Of a stretch of DNA of 64,000 bases, positions 27,485 to 35,523 are shown one piece after another (within the stretch, counting starts at the first letter, position 1; each line of letters begins with the position of its first letter). Below the pieces are notes generated by a model, which was given only the letters and a program-made list of their open reading frames with translations, was not told the origin of the DNA and did not search any database. The stretch is from Yinghuangia sp035454725 (GTDB lineage Bacteria > Actinomycetota > Actinomycetes > Streptomycetales > Streptomycetaceae): positions 1 to 64,000 of the forward strand of contig NZ_JBPKBI010000015.1 of the NCBI RefSeq assembly GCF_051388935.1, written 5' to 3'. A program made the position numbers and the translations under genes.

Positions 27485-28438
27485 TCAGGCGGCGACTTCC
27501 TCGTGGTGCTTGAGGTCTTCGAGGTACCGCTCGGCGTCGAGGGCGGCGGCGCAGCCGCTGCCGGCCGCGGTGATGGCCTGGCGGTAGATGTGGTCGACGA
27601 CGTCGCCGCAGGCGAAGACGCCGGTCAGGTTGGTGTGCTGGGTCGGGTGGGTGACCTTGACGTAGCCCTCCTCGTCCAGCTCGATCTGGTCCCCCAGCAG
27701 CTCGGTCCGCGGCTCGTGGCCGATCGCGATGAACAGGCCCGTGACGTCGAGGTCGCGCAGTTCGCCGGTGACGGTGTCGCGCAGCTTGACGCCGGACAGC
27801 TTGCCGTCGCCGATGATCTCGGCGACCTCGCTGTTCCACGCGAACTTGATCTTCTCGTTCGCGAACGCACGGTCCTGCATGATCTTGGAGGCGCGCAGTT
27901 CCTCGCGGCGGTGGATCACGGTGACGGTCTCCGCGAAGCGGGACAGGAACGTGGCCTCCTCGATCGCGGAGTCGCCGCCGCCCACGACCGCGATGTGCTG
28001 GTTCCGGAAGAAGAACCCGTCGCACGTCGCGCACCAGGACACGCCGTGGCCCGACAGCTCCTTCTCGTTCGGCAGACCGAGCTCGCGGTACGCCGAACCG
28101 GTCGCCAGGATCACGGCCTTCGCGCGGTGCACGTTCCCCGAGCCGTCCTTGACGACCTTGACGTCGCCCTCCAGCTCGGCCTCGACGATGTCGTCGGCGA
28201 CCAGCTCGGCGCCGAACCGCTCGGCCTGCTTGCGGAGGTTGTCCATCAGGTCGGGGCCCATGATGCCCTCGGGCCAGCCGGGGAAGTTCTCCACCTCGGT
28301 GGTGTTCATCAGCGCACCGCCGGCGGTGACCGCGCCTTCGAAGACCAGCGGGTTCAGGTCGGCACGCGCGGCGTACACGGCGGCCGTGTACCCGGCCGGA
28401 CCGGAACCGATGATGATCACGTTGCGGACGTCGCTCAC
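27485..28438 (-). CDS. trxB: Thioredoxin reductase
   Basis: This flavoenzyme reduces thioredoxin with NADPH. The start is probably the GTG at 28438 (VSDVRNVIIIGSGPAGYTAA), giving 317 residues; the ATG at 28450 is four codons earlier. The FAD-binding GSGPAG is N-terminal, the redox site is WCATCDG (about residue 135), the NADPH motif is GGGDSA, and GVFACGDV closes the FAD domain. It lies between the anti-sigma gene and trxA on the same strand. Confidence 0.96.
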   Translation of the reverse strand: MSDVRNVIIIGSGPAGYTAAVYAARADLNPLVFEGAVTAGGALMNTTEVENFPGWPEGIMGPDLMDNLRKQAERFGAELVADDIVEAELEGDVKVVKDGSGNVHRAKAVILATGSAYRELGLPNEKELSGHGVSWCATCDGFFFRNQHIAVVGGGDSAIEEATFLSRFAETVTVIHRREELRASKIMQDRAFANEKIKFAWNSEVAEIIGDGKLSGVKLRDTVTGELRDLDVTGLFIAIGHEPRTELLGDQIELDEEGYVKVTHPTQHTNLTGVFACGDVVDHIYRQAITAAGSGCAAALDAERYLEDLKHHEEVAA

Positions 28439-28590
28439 GCTGGGTCCCATCCCTGCTTCTCGTCGAGCCGCCCGGTCGGGCGGCTATGCCGGTGGTTGCG
28501 GAGCCACCCCCGCGGGCGGGTTGCGGCACTGTCCGCAGAACCGATCCTAGGCGCGTGTAATTCCCGCCCCGACCACCGCCGCGTCGGGGC

Positions 28591-29718
28591 TCAGCGCAGG
28601 GGCACGGTGGCGCTGTAGAGCAGGGCCGCCGGACCTGGCGCCGAACCCGCCGGGGGCGCCGCAGGCGCGGCCGTTCCAGGCGACCGCGTCGGCGCCTCGT
28701 AGGAGGACGCGCCGCCGGGGGATGTCTCGTGTTGGGGCGATGTGGACGCGGGCTCGGCGCAGGCGGCGTCGACGATCGCCACCCGTGCGACGTCCCCGGA
28801 CGGCTGGGAGACGAGGACGTACACGACCTTGCCCTCGAAGCGCGCGCGTTCGGCTGCGGAGAGCGTGCCGAGGTCGGGGACGGCAGCGGAGACACAGCTC
28901 GGCACCTCGGCCGGGCGCGTCCGCGCCGAGTCGCTGCTCTCGCTGGTCGCGGCGTCGGAACCGGCGGTCCCCGAGCCTGTGGTATCGGAGGCAGCGGCCT
29001 GGCGCGTGACCAGTGCGTCGACGCGCTCCGCCACGTTCGCCCGGGTGTACTCGGGCAGGGACGCCATACTCGGTGCCCTGGTGCCGGCCGCCGAGGGAGC
29101 TGCGGCGCCGTGCCCCTGGTCGGAGGGCGCCTCGGCGCGCGGAGCGCTCGCGTTCTGTTCGGCGCCGGCGCTGCTGTCGGAGGACCTGCTCCCGTCGAAG
29201 CCCCCGCTCACCCCGACGCCGATCACCACCGCCGCCACTGCGGCGGCAGCCAGCAGCCAGCCCGTCGCGCGGCGGGAGCGGCGTGCGGACGCGAGATGCA
29301 CCACCGGTGCGTCCTGCGGTTGTTCGGGTACGGCCGGCGGCCTGGGCGGCGGTAGTGAGCCAAGGTCGGGCGTGGGCCGGAGCGGGGTGACGGCGGCCAT
29401 CGGAATGCCGGGCGTCTCCGGGGACGCGCTCGCGCCGGAGTCGGCTGCGCTGCCCTCGTCGTCTGCGCGGGCGGCCTCCGCGATCGCCGCCTGGATGCCC
29501 GCGAACACGTCGTCGGGCATCGGTTCGGCGGGCTGCGCGCCCAGCAGTTCGCGGACCTCGACGAGCGCGTCGCGGGTCTCGCGGCAGTCCGCGCATACTG
29601 CGACGTGCGTTTCGGCCTCGTCGGCGGCCTCGGTGTCGAGGAGGCCTTCGACCAGGTCGGAGAGGATGTCGACATCGACATGCCCGTCGGGGCCGAGCAC
29701 GTGGTTCCGAGGGGTCAT
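28591..29718 (-). CDS. Anti-sigma factor for SigM (zinc-finger type, RsmM-like)
   Basis: This gene encodes 375 residues from the ATG at 29718, with GGAGGTG upstream and a four-base overlap with sigM. The zinc-associated anti-sigma motif HVAVCADC (H-x3-C-x2-C) lies at about residues 38-45. One membrane helix follows at about 155-175 (TGWLLAAAAVAAVVIGVGVS), then a Ser/Ala/Thr-rich extracytoplasmic part with a small Cys-containing C-terminal domain (residues 280-330, VPSCVSAAVPDLG and VDAACAEP). Pairing with the adjacent ECF sigma factor makes it the likely SigM anti-sigma. The large outer domain exceeds the short mycobacterial RsmM and may sense an envelope signal. Confidence 0.87.
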   Translation of the reverse strand: MTPRNHVLGPDGHVDVDILSDLVEGLLDTEAADEAETHVAVCADCRETRDALVEVRELLGAQPAEPMPDDVFAGIQAAIAEAARADDEGSAADSGASASPETPGIPMAAVTPLRPTPDLGSLPPPRPPAVPEQPQDAPVVHLASARRSRRATGWLLAAAAVAAVVIGVGVSGGFDGSRSSDSSAGAEQNASAPRAEAPSDQGHGAAAPSAAGTRAPSMASLPEYTRANVAERVDALVTRQAAASDTTGSGTAGSDAATSESSDSARTRPAEVPSCVSAAVPDLGTLSAAERARFEGKVVYVLVSQPSGDVARVAIVDAACAEPASTSPQHETSPGGASSYEAPTRSPGTAAPAAPPAGSAPGPAALLYSATVPLR

Positions 29719-30356
29719 CGCGTCACACCTCCGTCCTGGTGCGTGCTTCCGTTTTCCGCCGGTCTGACGGGTGGCCCGGTGACCTGGTTCCCTTCGCGCA
29801 GGTGGCGCACGAGCGGCAGCAGGCGGGCACGCCCACGGGCGCACCGGCTCTTGATGGTTCCCGGCGCGACGTCGAGCACCTTGGCGGCCTCGTCGACGGG
29901 ATAACCCTCCATGTCGACCAACACCAGGGCGGCCCGTTGTTCGGCCGGCAGCTTCGCCAGCGCGGCGAGCAGCACCGCACGCGTCTCGCCGCGCACCGCT
30001 GGGTCCTCGCCGGCAGGGGCGGGGATGCGTTGGTCGAGATCGTCGGGCAGCGGCACCGCCGGCCGCGCGGCCTTGCGGCGGGCGCGGTCCAGACACGCGT
30101 TCACCACGATGCGGTGCAGCCACGTCGTGACGGCCGAGCGGCCCTCGAAACGACCGGCCGCCCGGTAGGCGGACACCAGCGCGTCCTGGAGCGCGTCGGC
30201 GGCTTCCTCACGGTCCCCGAGGGTCCGCAGCGCGACGGCCCACAGCCGGTCGCGGTGACGCCGTATCAACTCCCCGAAGGCGTGCGGGTCTCCGGATGCG
30301 TGCAGGGCGAGCAGTTCCGCGTCGGCGACGTCGGCGTACGCGGACTCGGCGCTCAT
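29715..30356 (-). CDS. sigM: RNA polymerase ECF sigma factor SigM
   Basis: This gene encodes 213 residues from the ATG at 30356, with a G-rich ribosome site; a GTG two codons earlier is possible. Region 2 spans about residues 20-85 (HAFGELIRRHRDRLWAVALR, then SAVTTWLHRIVVNACLDRAR). Region 4 spans about 130-185 (LAALAKLPAEQRAALVLVDM and APGTIKSRCARGRARL). Position between the MurJ-linked pseudokinase and trxB, followed by its anti-sigma, matches the conserved sigM locus of actinobacteria. It probably responds to oxidative or cell-envelope stress. Confidence 0.93.
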   Translation of the reverse strand: MSAESAYADVADAELLALHASGDPHAFGELIRRHRDRLWAVALRTLGDREEAADALQDALVSAYRAAGRFEGRSAVTTWLHRIVVNACLDRARRKAARPAVPLPDDLDQRIPAPAGEDPAVRGETRAVLLAALAKLPAEQRAALVLVDMEGYPVDEAAKVLDVAPGTIKSRCARGRARLLPLVRHLREGNQVTGPPVRPAENGSTHQDGGVTR

Positions 30357-30424
30357 GCTCACCCCCGGGGGTCAGGTTTCCGGGGGTCATCCTGGCACGC
30401 GAGCGACCAGCGCCGTCGGCTGGA

Positions 30425-32446
30425 TCACCCGGTGAAGCGGATCTCGTTGATGCCGTTTTTGAGACCCGCCTGGCTGAACTCGTCCGCGGACTGCTGGGGC
30501 AGTTCGGTGAACCAGATCAGCACGTAACGCGTTTTGACCGGTTCTGTAAGGCTGACTTGGACCTCTGTGCCGGGCCCGCTGTGCGCGGTGGCCACTGTCC
30601 GGAAGGCGTCCTGGCCACCCCTGGACACGTCAGGTTGGGACGTCACGTTTTCGGGAGCAACGCGCAGTTCGAAGGTGGTTCCGGAACCGCCGAACCTCAG
30701 GTCGACGCTGACCGACCTGAGATCCATCGGTTGCCCGAGGTCGTAGACGATGCCGAGCCCAGGCTTGAGTTGCTGGAGACGAGCGTCGCGGTACGACAGG
30801 GTTCGCCACCCGGTCGACGGGTTTCCGTCGTACGTGGACCGAACGCCGTCAAGATCCTGGCCGCTGCCGTAGGGATCAAATTCGTAGGCCCCCTTGACGG
30901 CCACAGGTTTCGGCTCGGCCGCCGGCTGCTGCGGTGACGAAGACGGGCTGTCCTGGCTGCTCGCGCTTGGGGGCGGTGTGGGAGAGGGCGTGTCATCCTT
31001 GTCGCTGCTCACGTGCTTCGCGATCTGCCACGTCGTCAGGATCACGGCGACCAGCACGATCACCGACACGGTCACCTTGACGACCCGGCCGAAGCCGCCG
31101 CCGAGGGCCGGAGGCGGCGTCGGTGCGGCGACCGGCCGGTAGGCCGTGGGCGGGCGGGGGCCCGAGCCGCCCTTGTCCAGCATCGCCGCCGGGGTGTACT
31201 CGTCGTCGAAGTCCGCACCCGCCGCACTGACCGGAACGGTCGGCTCGGGAGGCATCACGGGAGGTATCGCCGCGAGCGCGGCGACGACGTCCTCCGGTGT
31301 CTCGAAGGGTGGTTGGTTCTTGTAGTCGTAGCCGAGCGCGCGCATTGCGACCGCTTCGAGCGGCCCGTGGACGTGGGCCTTCACCTGGCCGGGCGTGCAC
31401 AAGCGCGTGCCGGTGCGCGGGGCCTCGGGCAGGCCGAACGCCCGGCCGTCGGGCCACCGGCGGGCCAGGCAGGCGTACAGCAGCGAGCCGATGGCGCGGG
31501 TGTCGTCACGAGCCGCGTCGGTGGTGTGGTGGCCGTAGAGGGCGGCCTCGACGGCCAGGCCGACGATTTTGTACTGGCCCGTGTGCATGCGCAGGACGTT
31601 CTCGGGGTCCAGCCGCAGGTGCGACAGCCCGGCGCGGTGGGCGACGGACATGGCGTCGGCGACCGACCGGGCCATTTCGTACGCCTCGTGCGGCGGCAGC
31701 GGGTTGACGGCCAGCAGCGACGCGAGGTTGTCGGCGTCCGGCAGCCATTCCTTGACGACGTAGACGAGGCCGTCTTCCTCCGCGGTGTCGAGCACGTGCA
31801 CGAACCTCGGGTCGCCTACCAACGCCGCAGCGCGAGCCGCGGCCGTGACGCCGCGGGCGTATTCGCTGCCGGCCGCCACGATGTGGATGCCCACCGCGCG
31901 GCGCAGCTTTTCGTCGACGGCCCGCCAGGTGACGCTCTTGCCGCCCGAACTCAGCTTGTCCTCAAGGCGGTAGCGGCCCGCGAAGCGGGTGCCTCGGGCG
32001 ACGTCGGTGACGCCGCGAGTGGCGACGGGTGGTTCGGCCTGAGCGGATTCGCTTGCGGCGTCGGCGAGTTGAGAGGAATGTCCGGTCGGAACCGGGGAAC
32101 TCGCGGATTTCGGAGGGGTCGTGGCGGCCGAGGGTTCGGAGGCAACTTCATCGGAGGGTTCCGCTTTTGCCTCCGCATGGGGGGAGGTGTCGGTCTTTTC
32201 CGGTGCCGCCACTGCGACTTCGGCGTCGGCGGTCTCGGTGTCGGCTGCCTCGGCCGTGACTTCCGGCGCTTCGATGTCGTTCTCGTCCGTAGCGTCTGCT
32301 TCGGTGTTCTCGCCCGTCTCGACGGCTTCGACGTTCCCGGCGGGGTCGACGGGCCTGGCGGTCTCGGCGGTTCGACCGGAGTCGACGGTGGTGGAGCCGG
32401 AAGGTCCGTCCGCCATTTGGACGGATCCTGCGGTTCGGTCCGTCAC
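30425..32446 (-). CDS. MurJ-associated membrane pseudokinase with discoidin-like outer domain
   Basis: This gene encodes 673 residues from the GTG at 32446, with GAGGAGGG upstream. An acidic Glu/Ala/Thr-rich N-terminus (1-140) precedes a protein-kinase fold (about 145-410: RFAGRYRLEDKLSSGGKSVT). The catalytic residues are missing: the VAIK Lys is absent (RRAVGIHIV), HRD reads HLRLDPEN, and DFG reads VGL. A membrane helix (VVKVTVSVIVLVAVILTTWQ) lies near 455, then a linker and a C-terminal beta-rich discoidin-like domain (YDLGQPMDLRSVSVDLRF). In mycobacteria these modules are fused to MviN/MurJ, where the pseudokinase recruits FhaA. Here they are a separate gene downstream of murJ. Confidence 0.85.
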   Translation of the reverse strand: MTDRTAGSVQMADGPSGSTTVDSGRTAETARPVDPAGNVEAVETGENTEADATDENDIEAPEVTAEAADTETADAEVAVAAPEKTDTSPHAEAKAEPSDEVASEPSAATTPPKSASSPVPTGHSSQLADAASESAQAEPPVATRGVTDVARGTRFAGRYRLEDKLSSGGKSVTWRAVDEKLRRAVGIHIVAAGSEYARGVTAAARAAALVGDPRFVHVLDTAEEDGLVYVVKEWLPDADNLASLLAVNPLPPHEAYEMARSVADAMSVAHRAGLSHLRLDPENVLRMHTGQYKIVGLAVEAALYGHHTTDAARDDTRAIGSLLYACLARRWPDGRAFGLPEAPRTGTRLCTPGQVKAHVHGPLEAVAMRALGYDYKNQPPFETPEDVVAALAAIPPVMPPEPTVPVSAAGADFDDEYTPAAMLDKGGSGPRPPTAYRPVAAPTPPPALGGGFGRVVKVTVSVIVLVAVILTTWQIAKHVSSDKDDTPSPTPPPSASSQDSPSSSPQQPAAEPKPVAVKGAYEFDPYGSGQDLDGVRSTYDGNPSTGWRTLSYRDARLQQLKPGLGIVYDLGQPMDLRSVSVDLRFGGSGTTFELRVAPENVTSQPDVSRGGQDAFRTVATAHSGPGTEVQVSLTEPVKTRYVLIWFTELPQQSADEFSQAGLKNGINEIRFTG

Positions 32447-32734
32447 CGTATTCTCACCCTCCTCGTTGCCCCGCCCCATCGTACGAGCGAGACGGTGCGG
32501 TCCCTAGCCCGCCTCTTGCACATACGACTTCTGCGACGGGCAGCAGGTTGCCCCCGGTATGTCCGGCGAACCGTCTGTCGTCCCGGGCTCTACTACCCTG
32601 AAAGGCCCCGGGACACCGTCTTCTATGCCCCATCGTGATCCAACGGCCGGGTTTCCGCTCGCCGGGCGCCGATGGGATGTTGTGGTGAACACCTATCGTC
32701 TCATCCGACGCAGGACGAGCGCGCAAGGTTTCGA

Positions 32735-35392
32735 TCAGCGTCCGAGCCTTCCCTTCACCATTCCGGTCATTGCCGACAGCTCTTCGATCCGCATGCGACT
32801 CGCGGCGATCAGGAACACCACTGCCATCGCTACGAGTCCGGCCAGCACCGCGGCGAGCGAGCCGCCGAACGCGCTGCCCAGCGCGTTGGTGCAGAACCGC
32901 GCCACGGCGAAGGCCGCGACACCGCCGATCGCCGCCGCGATGATCAGGCGCGTGTACGTCCGCATCACGCGGCGTCCGTCGAGGTCGCCGATCCGTGCCT
33001 TGAGCCTGCGCGCGGCGAGCATCACGCCGACGAGGTAGGCCGCTCCGTACGCACCGGCCATGCCGACACCCGCCCACTTGGTCGGCAGCGCGAGGTACGC
33101 CAGCCCGGACAGCGCCGCCGTCGTCGCGGCCACCCAGACGGTGTTGAGGAACGGCGTCCGTGTGTCCTCGTACGCGTAGAACCCGCGCAGCAGCACGTAT
33201 TGGGCGGAGAACGGGATGAGGCCGAGCCCGAGCGCCATCAGCATGTAGCCGATCCAGTGGGCGCTGTTCTCGCCGGTCGGCGCGAAGATGAGGCCGCCGA
33301 TGTCGCGTCCCAGCGCGACGAAGACGACCGCGCACGGCACGATTGCGACGGCCGACATGCGCAGGCCGGCCGAGATGTCGTCGCGCACCGAAGTGGTGTC
33401 GTCGTCCGCCGCGGCACGCGACATGCGCGGCAGCATCGCGGCCATGACCGACACGGTGATGACCGCCTGCGGGAACTGCCAGACCAGGAGCGCGTTGGTG
33501 TAGGCCGAGAAGCCGACACCCCACGTGATGCCCTCGGTCTGCGCGTCGCTGTCGATCGCGTTGGCGAGCTGCGTGGTGACCAGGTAGCCGAGCTGGTTCG
33601 CGAGCACGAACAGGAAGGTCCACTTGGCGAGTCCGGCCGCCTTGCCGAGGCCGTGGCCGCGCCAGTCGAAGCGCGGGCGGAAGTGGAAGCGCGCGGCCCG
33701 CAGGTAGGGGACCATAGCGAGCGACTGCACGATCATCCCGAGCAGCGTGCCCACGCCGAGCAGCCGTGCTTCTTGTTCGGTGATGCGGGCGGCTGTCATG
33801 CCGCTGCTGTGCTGCGTGCCCGCGGCCCAGATGTAGAGGCCGAACGTCGCGATGATGACGAGGTTGTTGAGGACCGGCGTCCACATCATCGGCCCGTAGC
33901 GCTCACGGGCGTTGAGGATCTGACCGAACATCACGTGCAGGCCCATGAAGAAGATGATGGGCAGGCAGTAACGCGCGAAGGTCGTGGCGAGTTCGAACTC
34001 CGCTTCCTGTTCCGCGAGGGAGTTCGCGAGAATCCGGATCAGCCACGGGGCCGCCACGACCGCGACCGCGGTCAGCGCGAGCAGGATCACCATCACGAGG
34101 GTCAGCAGGCGGTTCGCGTACGCCTCGCCGCCGTCGTCGTCGTTGCGCATGGCGCGCACGAGCTGCGGCACGAACACCGCGTTGAGCGCGCCGCCGCCGA
34201 CGAGGATGTACAGCAGCGTCGGCATGGTGTTCGCGACGTTGTACGTGTTCGCGAAGACCGCGGTGCCCAGCGCCGCGGCGATGACGAGGCTGCGGACGAA
34301 GCCGGTGATGCGCGAGATGATCGTGCCCGACGCCATGAGGGCGCTGGACCGCATCATCCCGGAGAGCTTGCCGCCCTTCTTGCCGCCGACCGGGATGCCG
34401 GCCATGCGCTCTTCGGCGCCGCTGCCGGGCAGCCGGTAGACGGGCGACTGGGAGGGGCCGGGCAGGGGCGCGGCATCGGGTTCGAGCAGGCCGACCGAAC
34501 TCGCGGCGGCCTCGGCTTCGGCCTCGGCGCGCTGGCGGCTTTCGTAGCGCTGGTAGGCCTCGGTGTAGGTCGGCATGCCGATCTCGCCGGTGAGGCCGAG
34601 GTGGATGCCGGTGAGCGTCTGGTCCATGAGCCAGCCGCCGGGACGGTCGTAGTCGCCCCAGCCGCCGCCCGCGCCGTAGCCTCCTCCGGAGCGCGATCCG
34701 GAGGAGGGCGGGGCGGGGGCCTGGGGCTCCGGCGCCGGGGCCTGTTGGTCCCGGGGCGGCTCATAGTGGCCCTGGTAGTTGCCCTGGCCGCCGCCGTAGC
34801 CGCCTTGGTCGGGGGACTGGTAGGCGTCCTGGTAGGGCTGTTGTTCCTGATGCTGCGGAGGGACCTGCGCGCCGTATTGCTGGGCCTGGGCGCCGTAGGC
34901 GTCGTCGGAGTAGCCCTGCGACGAGCCGTAGCCCGGCTGCTGTCCGTCGTGGCCGCTGTAGCCGCCTTGTCCGTAGGCGGCGTCGTAGGGCTGTTGCCCG
35001 TAACCCTGGCCCGGTCCGCCGCCGTACGCCTGCCCGCTGTCGTAACCCGGCTGTCCGTAGCCCTGGCCGGGACCGGACCCGGGCGGTTGCGGTGGGGGCG
35101 AGAAGGCCTCGTCGAGGCCGCCGCCCGCGCCGTCGTCGTCGCGGAACCATGCGCCGCCGTCGCCCTGCGAGGACTGCGGAACGTGCAAGGGCCCGGGTTG
35201 CGCGGGTGGCGGGTACGGAGCGTATTCCTGCGCGGGATCCGAGTACTGGTGACCGTATTGTCCCGGCTGCCCCAAGTAGGGGTCGGCGGCGTGGGGTTCG
35301 TCCTGATAAGGCGTCACATATGACCCGTGCCCTTCGCCCGGGTCGTCCGTGCCGCCGTGGTACGGCTGTCGCTCGTCGCTCCGGTCGTTCAT
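32735..35392 (-). CDS. murJ: Lipid II flippase MurJ
   Basis: MurJ moves lipid II across the membrane. The protein has 885 residues. About 340 N-terminal residues are a Gln/Tyr/Gly/Pro-rich disordered region, far longer than in most MurJ proteins. The MATE-like core follows, about 14 helices from MRSSALMASGTIISRITGFV to the basic C-terminus MTGMVKGRLGR. Conserved core landmarks include NTMPTLLYILVGGGALNAVF and GLIPFSAQYVLLRGFYA. The pseudokinase gene follows at 288 bases and DUF6049 precedes it. The tail could be a target for phosphorylation or phase-like interactions, which is inference. Confidence 0.95.
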   Translation of the reverse strand: MNDRSDERQPYHGGTDDPGEGHGSYVTPYQDEPHAADPYLGQPGQYGHQYSDPAQEYAPYPPPAQPGPLHVPQSSQGDGGAWFRDDDGAGGGLDEAFSPPPQPPGSGPGQGYGQPGYDSGQAYGGGPGQGYGQQPYDAAYGQGGYSGHDGQQPGYGSSQGYSDDAYGAQAQQYGAQVPPQHQEQQPYQDAYQSPDQGGYGGGQGNYQGHYEPPRDQQAPAPEPQAPAPPSSGSRSGGGYGAGGGWGDYDRPGGWLMDQTLTGIHLGLTGEIGMPTYTEAYQRYESRQRAEAEAEAAASSVGLLEPDAAPLPGPSQSPVYRLPGSGAEERMAGIPVGGKKGGKLSGMMRSSALMASGTIISRITGFVRSLVIAAALGTAVFANTYNVANTMPTLLYILVGGGALNAVFVPQLVRAMRNDDDGGEAYANRLLTLVMVILLALTAVAVVAAPWLIRILANSLAEQEAEFELATTFARYCLPIIFFMGLHVMFGQILNARERYGPMMWTPVLNNLVIIATFGLYIWAAGTQHSSGMTAARITEQEARLLGVGTLLGMIVQSLAMVPYLRAARFHFRPRFDWRGHGLGKAAGLAKWTFLFVLANQLGYLVTTQLANAIDSDAQTEGITWGVGFSAYTNALLVWQFPQAVITVSVMAAMLPRMSRAAADDDTTSVRDDISAGLRMSAVAIVPCAVVFVALGRDIGGLIFAPTGENSAHWIGYMLMALGLGLIPFSAQYVLLRGFYAYEDTRTPFLNTVWVAATTAALSGLAYLALPTKWAGVGMAGAYGAAYLVGVMLAARRLKARIGDLDGRRVMRTYTRLIIAAAIGGVAAFAVARFCTNALGSAFGGSLAAVLAGLVAMAVVFLIAASRMRIEELSAMTGMVKGRLGR

Positions 35393-35523
35393 GCGGGCAG
35401 GTCCTCGTCTTCCGCTTCAGGTCGTTTGGTCGGCTCCAGTCCCCACTTTCTCATCCGGGGCACGCCGCGGCGTGCCCCGACGCCCAGTGTCCGCTGACAT
35501 ATAGACAAGAGGCGCAAATACGG

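Noticed and set aside
32672..35323. An 883-residue plus-strand open frame
   Set aside because: It is the antisense shadow of murJ; the minus strand encodes a complete flippase.
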